Shown: in pieces, positions 10,155-20,286 of the stretch | Numbering within the stretch: the first letter of the stretch is position 1 | Layout of the letters: every line of letters starts with the position of its first letter | Source of the DNA: Symbiodinium natans | Taxonomy: Eukaryota > Sar > Dinophyceae > Suessiales > Symbiodiniaceae | Direction: 5' to 3' | DNA length: 64,000 nt | NCBI GenBank assembly: GCA_905221605.1 | Contig: CAJNDS010002380.1 | Location: 315,360 to 379,359, forward strand | The notes under the pieces: model-generated | What the model was told of the DNA's origin: nothing | What the model saw: only the letters and a program-made list of their open reading frames with translations | The model's database searches: none | Translations under genes and position numbers: made by a program

Positions 10155-10380
10155 CATATATATATATATATGTATATGTGTATATATATATATATATGTA
10201 TATATATTATACCTATATACACAGAAACATAATCATATATGACATGACTGATGATACAGACACCAAAGCCCCACACCTTTATAGCACATATATTTATATA
10301 TATATATATATATGTATACATATATATATATATGTATGTATATATATATATGTATATATATATATACATACATATGTATG
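10155..10380. repeat. AT-rich TATA/TATG microsatellites
   Basis: Two blocks (about 10157-10210 and 10289-10376) of TA dinucleotides with interspersed TATG/CATA, separated by about 80 bp of mixed sequence. No gene is visible. Confidence 0.85.
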
Positions 10381-10446
10381 GAGAAATGAATAGGGTGTAT
10401 ATACAAAAGCAAGGAGCACCGGCGGCTGCAGGCTGTGCTGGCTTGT

Positions 10447-10600
10447 AGATCCAGAACCCTAACCCCTAAACCCTAAACCTTATAAGTAACCTTATAAACC
10501 CTAAACCCTACACCCTCAACCCTCAACCCCAAACCCTTTTAGGGTTGGAGGGCTTAGAGTTTGAAACCTTAATGGGCCTTAGGGTTTGGTGGCGAGGTCT
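10447..10600. repeat. Degenerate telomere-like repeats
   Basis: CCCTAAA/CCTTATAA-like units from 10447 to about 10535 switch to TTAGGG-like units thereafter. This is the same inverted arrangement as at 9795-10062. Confidence 0.65.
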
Positions 10601-11254
10601 GCTGCGAACTCTATGCCCCTCCTGCAGCTCGCCCGGCTCAGCTGTAACCACGGCCAGCCAATTTCGAGCACGGAGACACGATGTCAGTTGCCCGGTGCCT
10701 CTAGTTGAAGTTGGGCCTACACAGGGCCTAGGCAGTCTCATCGTCGTGTCCCCGTGCTAATGAAGGCCGAAAGCCTGTGTGCAGCCTGCAAGGGCCACCG
10801 GACTGAAACACCCAACCTTATCAATCTATATGGCTGTGGCTGCCCCGGCCCCCGAACCATGTCAATCTATATGCTGCTGGCCCGGCCCGGGGCCCCAACC
10901 ATATCAATCTATATTCCCCTGTCTTTCCCGGAACCACGACCTTATCGATCTATAAGCCTGCTACTTTCGGTGGTCTTGCAAGCAGCCCGCTTCAGCCCCC
11001 TCATCTGCAGCTGTCGTCACCTGCAATGGCCGAAATTTATGCATTGCAGGGGACGACACAGCCACCAGTATTCTTGTAGTATTGAGGCAGGAGCAGAGGT
11101 GGCGACCACAGCCAGCAGGATTCCACGGGCCTCGAAAGGAGCTCGTGTTGGGATTCGGTTTGGGGGGCTTGGGGGCTCAAGGGTGCCTAGGCTTGGCTGG
11201 GCACCAGACAAAATGCCCTCAAATCGAAGCCATGCCGTGCCTCTCGAGTGATGT
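10601..11254. other. No gene recognised
   Basis: This is mixed GC-rich sequence. A short motif recurs near 10820-10955 (AACCTTATCAATCTATA, AACCATGTCAATCTATA and similar, about four times, roughly 45 bp apart). Nothing protein-like stands out. Confidence 0.4.
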
Positions 11255-11376
11255 CCCTAAACCCTAAACCCTAAACCCTAAACCCTAAACCCTAAACCCT
11301 AAACCCTAAACCCTAAACCCTAAACCCTAAACCCTAAACCCTAAACCCTAAACCCTAAACCCTAAACCCTAAACCC
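11255..11376. repeat. Perfect (CCCTAAA)n interstitial telomere repeat
   Basis: About 17 uninterrupted copies of CCCTAAA span 122 bp. This is the Arabidopsis-type telomere heptamer used by dinoflagellates. Because it lies inside ordinary sequence, it is interstitial rather than a chromosome end. Confidence 0.95.
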
Positions 11377-11436
11377 ACACGCTGCAGGACAGCAAGAGTT
11401 GCAGCATCGCTTCCCTGTTAACGGGGGCCCCACACA

Positions 11437-12064
11437 GCTAGCCCAAGCTGGACCTCGCCTCCGGGATGGGTTTTCTCATTCTGTGCAAGCCACTGTAACA
11501 AATCGGGCCTGCAGGTTCACCGTCTCGGCGAGCTGCAGCAAACCATCCACCAGGCGATGGTCCATCTCCCGAGCAGCACAACAGGACCCAAGCCAACACA
11601 GACAACATAATTCCAACCCCGCCTCCGGCTTGCTTCGTGACCCACCCCTGGTTCTGGCCCGAGCACGGCCTGCTCCGGGTGGCCACAAAGTGCCGGAGTC
11701 GTCCAGGAAGCCACGCACATATTGGCCTCAAACCAGACAACATAAAGTCTGAGAAGCCTGCAGCATTCATGGCCTCGACCGGCATGGTCGGGCTTGCAGA
11801 TCTCGGCCGGGAACTTCCTCTTTGTCCCGGCCCACGGAGCCTGCATGTCATTGCAAAGACCACAAGGCACCCAAGAATTGTGAAATCCCATGCCTGCCCT
11901 GCCTTCCCCTGTGCCACCGGGAAGTTCGCACCATCAGCCCGGGCCACGGGAACCGGCGGGGGGGGTGGCGGCGGGCAGCGGGGGGGCGGGTGCAGCTCGG
12001 TGCCTGGCCCATCCTTCGTGGCATGCTTCATCTTCGGCTTCGGGTGAAAGTAGCTGTCCTGCAT
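11437..12064 (-). other. Coding-like island, unresolved
   Basis: Between telomere-like arrays, minus-strand frames are open for up to 208 codons (11438-12064) and a second frame for 124 codons (11517-11891). Neither gives a recognisable domain. The first is Pro-rich at its start. It may be part of the decayed minus-strand gene whose better preserved pieces lie at 12245-12490 and 12772-13399, or simply GC-rich non-coding DNA. Confidence 0.25.
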
Positions 12065-12071
12065 GCAGCGA

Positions 12072-12245
12072 CACCCTAAACCCTACAAACCCTATATAAA
12101 ACCTATAAACCCGAAAAAACCCTAGAAACCCTAAACCCTAACCCGTAAACTCCTTACACCCTAAGCCCTATATAACCCTATGAAAACCCTAAACCCATAT
12201 ATAACCCCCAAGCCCTATATAAATCCTAAACCCGAAACCCTTCTA
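12072..12245. repeat. Degenerate telomere-like repeats, CCCTAAA orientation
   Basis: Units such as CCCTAAACCCT, CCCTATATAA and AACCCGAAA are recognisable through about 170 bp. Confidence 0.7.
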
Positions 12246-12490
12246 GAAGACTCCTTGCGCCGAGGAGGGTGATCGGGCTCCCTGGGCTGTTTAGCCGAAG
12301 CCTCCACACATGTGTTGACTTCAAATCGTAAAAGCTGAGCCACGTGTCCCTTTCTTGAGTTCGTGACATTGCTCCCAGAGCTGATGTCATCCATGTCCTG
12401 GCATGTGGGTTGCAACATGTGTACGAACGGGGAAACATGAAGTGCTCAGAAGATGGGCACCTTCTTCGCCTTCCTGCGAGGCACCCCATT
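12245..12490 (-). pseudogene. Coding-like fragment, minus strand
   Basis: A minus-strand frame reads a natural-looking stretch (QDMDDISSGSNVTNSRKG and onward, 12215-12418), and an overlapping frame is also open to 12489. The island lies between a CCCTAAA-oriented array on its left and a TTTAGGG-oriented array on its right. I cannot name the product. The sequence looks like an exon or gene relic. Confidence 0.3.
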
Positions 12491-12519
12491 GCCCTTCTTG
12501 ACCTATAGAGACATTGCAG

Positions 12520-12690
12520 GTTTAGGGTTTATAATAAGGTTTGGGGTTTAGGTTGATGGATTTGAGTTTAGGGCTTAGAAAAGGTTTACATATGTTTCTG
12601 AGGGTTTAGGCTTATATATAGGGTTTGTAAGGATATATAGGGTTCAGGGTTATAGGGTTTATAGGGCCCTTGTACTCTATATAGGGGTTC
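12520..12690. repeat. Degenerate telomere-like repeats, TTTAGGG orientation
   Basis: TTTAGGGTTTA, GTTTATAGGG and TATATAGGGTTC units are scattered through this stretch, opposite in orientation to 12072-12245. Confidence 0.7.
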
Positions 12691-12771
12691 TACCTTCTGG
12701 CTCAGCAGGGCAATATGCTCGCTTGAAGTCTGAGAGTCGTGCCTGCACCTCCGGCTGCTCATGCTCCTGTT

Positions 12772-13399
12772 TCAAACCACATGACCATGTTGCAAGTATA
12801 CTGATGCAAAAGAATGGACCTCCTCATCCTCGACATCCACCATCTGGAGCAGGTTCAGCCCAGACTCCACCCAATCGCCGTCCTGCCAGAAGAGCCAGCC
12901 TGGCATGGTTGACATCGTTTTCCGAAACAAATGGAAGCTGGGTTTATCGGGGCCTTCCCCAGGTGGCTCCATGGCATGCAAGTCTGGATGCCTCCAGTAA
13001 GGCTGGTCGTCCTGCCAAAAGAAGTTATATGTGGACCACGGAAAGATTGTAAAGTCAGCACGAGCCCACCTCCAGGTTCACCAGCCTCCATCCGGAGGTC
13101 TGTGTCCACCTCATCTGGGCACAGTCGTTCCCCCATCGTCCTGCAGGTGTCAACATAAATCAAAGGTTTCAACTCAAAGTGGCCACTTGTTTGGCTCCTT
13201 TCTTCATCGGGCTGAGGCTCTGCAGAAGATCGAGGTTCAGGAACATGTCCATTTCCTCGTCGTTCTGCCCGACCATGGAGGCGGCCAGCAAAGGCATCTT
13301 TAAAGTCACGTGCACGTGTGTGTCTGTGTGTGTGCAGCCATCATTCAACATGCATGCCCATGCACAAAATGGCCCATCCGAGCCTTGTGCTGCACACAT
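12772..13399 (-). pseudogene. Frameshifted gene fragment of unknown family, minus strand
   Basis: Three consecutive minus-strand blocks in three frames read like one protein. Block 1 (about 13320-13169) contains MVGQNDEEMDMFLNLDLLQS. Block 2 (about 13172-13060) contains YVDTCRTMGERLCPDEVDTD. Block 3 (about 13060-12772) contains YNFFWQDDQPYWRHPDLHAM and ends at a stop after HSFASVYLQHGHVV. The acidic and aromatic composition with low repetition is typical of real coding DNA. The frame moves the same way at each join, with no clear intron signals, so indel decay (or assembly indels) is likelier than splicing. The family is not recognised. Confidence 0.4.
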
Positions 13400-13475
13400 A
13401 TATATAGGTTTAGGGTTTGGGTTTAGGGTTTATATAGGGTTTAAGGGTTTCTAGGGTTTAGGGTTTCGGGCCTTC
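13400..13475. repeat. Telomere-like repeats, TTTAGGG orientation
   Basis: TTTAGGGTTTGGGTTTAGGGTTTATATAGGG-like units, short and degenerate. A CTCTCCCT pyrimidine tract follows at about 13480-13595. Confidence 0.7.
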
Positions 13476-13479
13476 TTTC

Positions 13480-13725
13480 TCTCTCTCGTATAGCTCTCTC
13501 TCGCTCTGGCTCTCTCCCTGTCTGTCTCCCTCTCCCTCTCCCTCTCCCTGTCCCTCTCCCCCCTCTCCCTCTCCCTCTCGCTTCCTCTCCCTCCTTCGAA
13601 ATCTCCAGTCTCAAGACCTTTCGATGGCACGATGGCACTGTTTCAATCCTTTCCTCTATACAGATTGCCACATGCTGCCTCCCAGCTACAAGGATCTATA
13701 TACTTCATAGACACTGATGTCCGGC
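13480..13725. repeat. Pyrimidine-rich tract and gap before the next gene
   Basis: CTCTCTCGCTCTGGCTCTCTCCCTG grades into CTCCCT units up to about 13595. The remaining 130 bp hold nothing recognisable and form the 3' flank of the gene ending at 13726. Confidence 0.6.
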
Positions 13726-14325
13726 TCACTTAAGGCTGTCGGCCCTGGACAACGATCGTCGCTTTCTCGGGGACTTCTTCGGGGACTTCTTGCCCTGCTT
13801 GGCCTTGGGCTTGTTGACACGGGGCTTGGGCTTGGATTGAGAGATGAACTTCTTCAAGATTCGCAGGGTCTCCTCCTTAGCCTCGACCCACAAAGTGTTG
13901 CCTCCCAAACCCTCGTAAAGGACACGGAATGAGTGGCCCTGGTAATGCACGGTAAGAATGGGTGGTGCCATGAAGTCGTGCTTGGAGCCAGCCCTGACTG
14001 CCTTCTGCTTCTTGGTCGGGGTCTCCTCTGTGTTCTCCATCTTGAGGGCCTCTTGGATGGCCTTGTCGGCCACATCTTGACGGGCTTCAATGAGCTGAGC
14101 CCAAACTTCGGAGTTCAAGCTCCCTCCGTCCTTGTCCTTCCTCAGGTCCAATGCCCTATCGGTCAAGGCGAGGATGCATTGTCTGTCCCACTTCGACAAA
14201 GCAAGGAAGGTGCCCCCGTCTACTTCTTTTTGTTTCGGAACCCACGTTTTGCAGCCTTTGAGGTTCACAACCCACTTCTGGCACAAGTGAAGCTCCTGAT
14301 CATCGGCTGCTTCCGCGAACTCCAT
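13726..14325 (-). CDS. Hypothetical Lys-rich protein or 3'-terminal exon
   Basis: A 199-codon frame opens MEFAEAADDQELHL and ends in a strongly basic tail with KKSPKKSPRKRRSLSR, a likely nuclear localisation or nucleic-acid-binding tail. I do not recognise the family. The middle has a globular pattern (ILTVHYQGHSFRVLYEGLGG). It follows the 14632-15978 block on the same strand by 306 bp. It could be the next gene of a same-strand array, typical for dinoflagellates, or the last exon of the upstream gene. An in-frame TGA lies upstream of the ATG. Confidence 0.55.
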   Translation of the reverse strand: MEFAEAADDQELHLCQKWVVNLKGCKTWVPKQKEVDGGTFLALSKWDRQCILALTDRALDLRKDKDGGSLNSEVWAQLIEARQDVADKAIQEALKMENTEETPTKKQKAVRAGSKHDFMAPPILTVHYQGHSFRVLYEGLGGNTLWVEAKEETLRILKKFISQSKPKPRVNKPKAKQGKKSPKKSPRKRRSLSRADSLK

Positions 14326-14631
14326 ATCTGAATCTGAAGAGGTTGGGTTGCTGACAAGTCAGCACAATGGCAAACAAAGGTGCGAAATTGCGCGCAAAAT
14401 GGGCTGCAATGCATGCTGCGAGCTTTCACATGTTTCATGCAACAAAGCAAGACTCAGAATTGCTGCTCCATGCACCTGCTACAGCACAATCCGAGCATCC
14501 AAATTTTTGCACAACCGATGAAAGCCTCCATCAGTGCATCTCTGACAAACCCATGTTGATCTCTCGCCCGAGGTGCTACACTCCCGAGCTCATGTCAAAA
14601 TCATGCTAGCACTTTGCATGTCACACTGCAA

Positions 14632-16006
14632 TCATGCAGCCCTCTTGCCTTTCACTCGTCTCTCAGGGGATGCTGCCTCCAGTGGCTCTTCCTGCTTTGG
14701 GGCCTTTGCCTTGAAGATCAAGAGCTCTTGCCCAGCAGGCAAAGGGACAAGGTTCTTCATGATCGGTATGCGAATCTCGGATGAGTTGGTCCCTGACAAG
14801 ACAATCGTCATGTTGGCCTTACTCTCCTCGTCTACTGTCTGGACGAAGAAGAACGGGGACAAGAAACCCACGAGCACATCAGGGGCATCCTCGCTTGCTT
14901 TGGGCATGATGTTGGAGGCGACAATGAAGAAGCGACGATCGTGGCATCCCTTTTTCAAAGTCACTTCTGCAGCTCCCTGCAGGGTGTCGGATTTGCTTCG
15001 GACAACAACCTTGGAGCTGAAGGGAACGAGACTCAATTTGCCCTTGCCGATAGCCGACTTCGTGACAAGGGTTTTGGTAGGCCGAAGCTGCAGCTTCACC
15101 TTCTCCATCGTGGCATGCACATCAAGGTTCTGAACGACAGCATGCATCTCGCAATGGATCTTGGCCACTGTGTGGGCGATGTCGAAATCGGGGTGGACTG
15201 ATTGGGGCCCATATGGTTGGAGGTCCATGATCTCATGCACCTCTTGCTTCGGGGTATACACTTGCCATTCGCCTCGAACAAAAGCATCGATCTGGACCCT
15301 CACTGCCCGGCCGTCGCTCAGGTTTTTGAGCTTGACAGCATCATGAACATGCAAGACTTCGCATTCGACTTTGTCCTTCTTCCGGCGAACGAACGTTCCA
15401 GGCTTGATAGACATAGCTTCCAAGATTTCACCTGGCTGCTTCATGGACCCGTCCGGGTTAAGCTCAACGAGTCGATCTGCTGCTTTCCCTCCGGATTCGG
15501 CTGCAGGGAGTGTTTCGGCATGGGCCTCCCACGGGGAAGCAATCGGCACACCGAGGACCCTGGCGACAATCGACACAGCATCGTGGCAGATGCCCTCCAG
15601 AGATCTGTATTTTTTCTCATCTGCGACCTGCATGTTCATCACATGAGCCACCATGTTGGAGTCCACCACTCCCAAGACATTCACAAGCTTCTGGTCGGCG
15701 AGAGCTCCGTGGCTCGCTTGAGTAGCCAGTGTTCGGAGCTGGGACATGAGCCCGTCAGCCTTCACAGCCTTGCCAACCATGGAGCTGTTGCTGAAAACTC
15801 GCTTGCAATCTGTGGCACTCAAGTGCATGCCGGTCATGGCGAGTTTCAGCAACCCGTGCCGAAGGAAGGGCAGCTGGCTCTTGCTGCCTTTGATTTCATG
15901 ACAGATCGCCTCCCACACCTTCTCGCCGAGTGCTGTCGTGGAGCCCCTGGCCCTCACGAACCTCTCCGTCTCTGTCAAGAAGAGGCCTTCGGCTCCACCA
16001 CAATAC
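14632..16006 (-). CDS. Hypothetical protein, exon block 2
   Basis: The frame encodes about 455 residues ending ERRVKGKRAA and a stop. Read from an ORF-style TTG it starts at 15978. It probably begins at a splice acceptor near 16006, because the minus strand there reads TTTTTGTAGAGCAG then GTATTGTGGTGGAGCC, which keeps the frame open. The protein is mixed alpha/beta without low complexity, has a conserved-looking core (FVRRKKDKVECEVLHVHDAV) and lacks obvious membrane segments. I do not recognise the family. It is likely joined to the block at about 16120-16911, which ends in the same style without its own sensible stop context. Confidence 0.55.
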
Positions 16007-16044
16007 CTGCTCTACAAAAAACCTATATGCAGACCCAACTATAC

Positions 16045-16911
16045 TCACATGCTGGCATGCAACAAACAAGGTCTATCTGCAATGCGAGCTATATAGCCCT
16101 GCAAGCGATACATGCTGAGGACAAGAAGCTTTAAAGCGAACTGGTAAAAGTGAGCGAAGGAATTGCCACAGGCCGGGCGGGATGAGAGTGCTTTCTTCTT
16201 GATGCCGTTGAAGTCCAGCTGGATGCCGGCCTTCTGCTGTGACACGATGAGTTCGAATGTCTTCCTGAGCACCTGCAACTCGGACTCGCTCTTCTGTAGG
16301 GTAGCATTCCCTGCAGCTTGGATCATCTGCAAGAGTTCTGGCCAGCGAAGGCCCACCGATGACGACAACACCTCCCAATTCAAGCCATGCCGAACATGGT
16401 CGGCGAGGGCTTTGTCGACCTTGGACACCAACCCCACATCAAGCCGGCCTCCCACGGTGACCTTTTCGCTCTCGGGGCCCTGATGAGGGGCAGCATCGGC
16501 GATGACCCGAAGAACAAAATTGGTGTGACTGCCACAAAGGCTCAATGCCTTCAGTGTCTGCAGAGGTTTCATCGTCCCCAGCAGCCCCTGGCAACTGTCG
16601 ATGAGCTGCTGATTCCATTTCAATTCTTCATCGTTCGCTGGCTCGATAGCAACACAATGTGTCCTCTCCGACACGAATCCTACTTCGAGGAGGTTCGAAA
16701 GAAGAGTGTGGACGTCAGAGCTGTTCAAGCCCATGCCATCCCTATTTTTGGGATGGACCCCAACTGCCGAGGGAAGCAGTCTCATAGAGCTTACGAGCCC
16801 ATTGTCTCTCAAAACCTGCATGATTTGGTGAACTGTGTTCACCAACTTCTCTCCAGTGGCTGCACCCTCCAAGAGCATGCTGACTCGGCGATCAACATCT
16901 GCAGGAATCAT
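16045..16911 (-). CDS. Hypothetical protein, exon block 1
   Basis: The minus-strand frame of 288 codons from MIPADVDRRVSMLLEG looks coding down to about FAHFYQFALKLL, near 16120. The last ~25 codons read like intron. A splice from this region to the acceptor near 16006 would join it to the next block. I could not fix the donor, because candidates with GT or GC give different phases. Upstream, TTCCTGCAG just before the second codons could be an acceptor, so the true 5' end may lie beyond 16911. The family is unknown. Confidence 0.5.
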   Translation of the reverse strand: MIPADVDRRVSMLLEGAATGEKLVNTVHQIMQVLRDNGLVSSMRLLPSAVGVHPKNRDGMGLNSSDVHTLLSNLLEVGFVSERTHCVAIEPANDEELKWNQQLIDSCQGLLGTMKPLQTLKALSLCGSHTNFVLRVIADAAPHQGPESEKVTVGGRLDVGLVSKVDKALADHVRHGLNWEVLSSSVGLRWPELLQMIQAAGNATLQKSESELQVLRKTFELIVSQQKAGIQLDFNGIKKKALSSRPACGNSFAHFYQFALKLLVLSMYRLQGYIARIADRPCLLHASM

Positions 16912-16959
16912 GCCAAAACTGACGGTGCTGAATCTTCACAAGCAAAAGTCTGAGCAACA

Positions 16960-17457
16960 AGCTGCAAATACCCACAATCACAAACATGCGTGCCCTGCTT
17001 AAATTGGCATCTCGATCGTGCCATGACTGCCAGCGAGCACACATATATGCAACTCTGCAAACATCTTGCATCCACGGTTTAAAAAACATTTGCTTCTTCG
17101 GAATGGTCTCCAATGCCATTCCTCCTTTACAAACAAACTGATTTAGCTTGCTTGCTAAAACAAACAAGTGTGTTTAGCTAAGTAGGGTAAATGAGTCACA
17201 TTAAATTCGTATAATCATTTAGTGCAATTATCTATAATTATTGTTTTAGACATATATTGGTGCTATCCATCTACATCATTTATTTTTTAAATATATGTCC
17301 ATGCTACCAACATACTAAATGTAACAAAATAAATATGCACCATAGCATACTTATAAATGCAATAAACCATGCTTACCCGTATTATTATGTTCACTTACAC
17401 GAGATATTATTTTCGTTAACAAGCCTATTCACTTACGAAACCGACGCCCTTCCAAGT
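16960..17457. other. AT-rich stretch without a gene
   Basis: The region from about 17100 to 17450 is markedly AT-rich compared with its surroundings (runs of ATTATT, TTTTTTAAATATA). No exon or known element was recognised. Confidence 0.5.
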
Positions 17458-17459
17458 AG

Positions 17460-17497
<38 letters not shown>

Positions 17498-17806
17498 ACG
17501 CACGCACGCACGCACGCCCGCACGCCCGCACGCCCGCACGCCCGCACGCCCGCACGCCCGCACGCCCGCACGCTCCGCACTCCCGCACGGCACCTCACTC
17601 CCGCACGCCCCGCACCCCACACTTCCCTCATGCCCTCACGCCCGCAGCTCCCCCGCACGCCCTCACGCCCGTCACCTCCCGTCACGCCCGCAACGCCTTT
17701 CACTCCCGCGACGCGCCTCACTCATACCGCACTGCCCGCACGAGACCCTACGCGCCGGCGGGAACGCCCGCACGCCCGCACGCCCGCGCACGCGCGCACG
17801 CGCGCA

Positions 17807-17855
<49 letters not shown>

Positions 17856-17860
17856 CCCAG
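17458..17860. repeat. (CA)n, (CACG)n and (CGCC)n microsatellite block
   Basis: CA repeats grade into ACGC and then CCCGCACG units, with a more mixed core near 17575-17755, and back to CACG and (CA)n by 17853. Long frames here translate as His/Thr/Arg/Ala repeats and are not genes. Confidence 0.9.
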
Positions 17861-18264
17861 CAGATGCAAAAATGAGGTTTGCCACGCCCATGGTGCGCGG
17901 TGCTAGGATGCTGCATGTTATTTGCAATTCGGAAATTCGATGCTGGCGTGCAACATGCTTTGTTGCTGATTGTACGCAAACCCCTTTAGCAGTAGCATGC
18001 CCGCACATTTGGGTTTGGGCATTGCAAAAAAACAGACGCGGAAACCTCTCAGAACTTTGTTTCGTGATCCACAGCCAGGATATGCCGCATGAAGGAACGT
18101 CATGCCATGAAGAGACATGGCTTCAAAACCCAGAGGATATTTTTTCCAAACCAGTCATTGTAAGCACCAGACTTGCAAAAAATCGGGAGGGGCTGCCCCC
18201 TCCAGCCTTATTTTTAGGAGGTGTATTGTTTTTTGGATTTTTTCACGGCATGTTTTTACAAGGT
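17861..18264. other. No gene recognised
   Basis: Mixed sequence with scattered short frames, none protein-like. It forms the left flank of the possible TIR element. Confidence 0.35.
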
Positions 18265-19630
18265 CCTACTGGATAGGTTGATTGGTTTGGTTGAGTTATA
18301 ACCCTGGCTATAACCTTGCTAACATGGGTTATAACCCGGCTAAGTACAGCCGCAAGTCGGTCATACGTAGGAAGTCAGTTATAGGTTATTTACTGGGTTT
18401 ACCAGCTAGTTATATAAGTAGTATCTGTTTAGTTCTAAGTTAGTTAGGTTTCAGTTGCGTTTTACTTAGGTTCTACTTATGAATTTGTGTTTTTCAGCAT
18501 TTTGATTTCATATGTGTGCTGCATGAGCCTCAGCTTTTTTGGCTCGTGCATCATGGATGCCAGACGGAGATATAACTTGGCAAGGGTGGAGAGCAGACGG
18601 CTAGAGCTGGAGACATACTCACGCCAATGGGTGTTCTCGCCATGCAGGCTGCCTCTTGAGCAGGATTTTTTCATGCGCCCAACTATGCTTAGTCGCACAC
18701 TCACCTTTGGCACCATTCGTGAATGGGCCAGGATCCAGCCAGCCAATCTCCGACTCGGTCCGCGAAGCTTCCACAGCACACCGGACCTCAAGTATGACCG
18801 AGCTGATATAGCTTGGCCACTGAACCTAGCCCTCTCAGAAGCAACCCTTGCTCCTAACATTCCCTCTGAAAAAATCCTTTGTTTTCTCGAATCCTTTTTT
18901 TTCGGCCTTTGTCGGCCATTGTCGGCCCGCTCACGCAGCGCCAATGGCTCATGTCGGCCGGTTGTCGGCCGCAAACACAAAACCAGATGTTGTCGCGCAG
19001 TTTGGCCTGTCGGCCTGTCGGCCCGCACGCCAGGGCGGGGATTTGGTGTCGGAGGCCTGTCGGCCCGCTGTCGGCCCGGTGTTTGCATCGAAACGCGAAA
19101 AATCAAGGTTTTTTCCCTTCTGCCTCAGCTGCTTGATTGCCTCCAGTCCTGATTTTTTCGCTCGCTTCCCCGCCGCAGCCGCTGCAGCCCGAGTCCCTTC
19201 CAAGCTACTCTAACCGCATTTTTCTAGTTGCTCAAGCCATGGCCAGCGTCGACGCTGCCCAGTTTACTTTGCCGGCAAGCCAAGAAACGCTGCTTCAGTC
19301 GTCTCTCTCGAAAGTTGGGGGCAGCCGGTGGCGAAACACGGGCGAAATTGCTCTGGTCAAGCCTTGCCAACAGGGCCCCTGCACGTTGCCGTCGTGTGCC
19401 TGCACTGAAAAAAGTTGGCATTTTCTGAAGCATGCCAAACACTCTTGTGCTCTTCTGTGCCGGGAAAACCCATTTTGCCACACTCGCATCTGCAAAAGCA
19501 AAAACAAAACTACTTAGGATCTACTTAGGTCTTACTTATAACTTCGGTTATAACTAGGGTAACCTACTTAACATATGCAGACCCTAAGTAGATTATAACT
19601 CACACAACCGGAAACAGCGTATCCAGTAGG
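18265..19630. mobile_element. Possible non-autonomous DNA transposon with short TIRs
   Basis: CCTACTGGATA at 18265-18275 is repeated inverted at 19620-19630. A subterminal GAGTTATAA/TTATAACTC pair and many TTATAACC/ACTTAGG motifs lie near both ends. The interior holds a 221-codon plus frame (18487-19152) of unknown family and a cluster of GTCGGCC motifs. No clear target duplication was found, so this remains a weak call. Confidence 0.3.
18907..19080. repeat. Cluster of GTCGGCC motifs
   Basis: At least eight copies of GTCGGC(C) occur within about 175 bp, at irregular spacing, some directly adjacent (TGTCGGCCTGTCGGCC). No long tandem period is visible. Confidence 0.7.
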
Positions 19631-20235
19631 GTTTTCTCTAAATTTTATCAGGAAAACATCTGTTCTTTAGTATTTTCATAGGGAAACCATTGTTGTCTCC
19701 ATTTTTTCGTAGGATTGGCTTTGCTTTTTCCATACTTTAATCGGAGCACCTCTGGACATAGTAAAAAACCTCAGTTTTGGTTTGGTTGTCGGTTTTCGGC
19801 CTGGCTTGCAGGGTTCTTCAGCTTCTGGCTTTTCGGCCTTTTGCCCGGGCTTCAACACTTGAATCTTGTCTAAACCCGTCATGCGAGCATTGTGTTTGGC
19901 AATCCTATCCGTAATGTAAATGGGTTACTGTCCCCGGTCGGTTGCTCCTGCAGACCAAGAAATTCCGTGTTGAAGTTCTATTGAACAAATCTTCCCAACG
20001 ACATACCTAGTTGCTATTTGTGTAGTCCAGTTTTGCTTATCATTTCTGCTTTGAAAGATGTCGGTGCTGATGGTCGCACAGCACGGGGTGCCTTGCGCTA
20101 ACATGGATCACGCAACGTTGGTTTGGCTTCGGGTTGTTAGCCGTGTGATCCGACTTGCCACTTCGCCGCTTCAAGCATTTTTGGGACTGTGCAACTATCG
20201 TGGCCGCTGTTGCCTTTGCGGAGCTTTCCTCCACC
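19631..20235. other. 5' flank of permease copy 1
   Basis: No exon was recognised. The last ~110 bp (ACTTGCCACTTCGCCGCTTCAAGC and on) match the sequence before the ATG of copy 2 near 31029-31107, so the duplication includes the 5' untranslated or promoter region. Confidence 0.5.
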
Positions 20236-20286
20236 ATGGCAGAAGAGCAGCCCGACTTCAAGGTGGGCGCCAAGGGCAAGGCGTCC
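20236..20286 (+). CDS. Permease copy 1, exon 1 (start codon)
   Basis: [17 protein letters not shown], 17 codons in phase 0, followed by a GT donor (GTCGCA). The same exon occurs in copy 2 at 31108-31158. It encodes a hydrophilic, cytosolic N-terminus. Confidence 0.8.

Noticed and set aside
18240-18275. Target-site duplication for the possible TIR element
   Set aside because: Flanks (..ACAAGGT and GTTTTCTC..) do not match for any length from 2 to 9 bp.
17257-18276. 339-codon plus frame with His/Ala/Arg/Pro repeats
   Set aside because: Most of it is the CACG/CGCC microsatellite. The non-repeat ends look non-coding.
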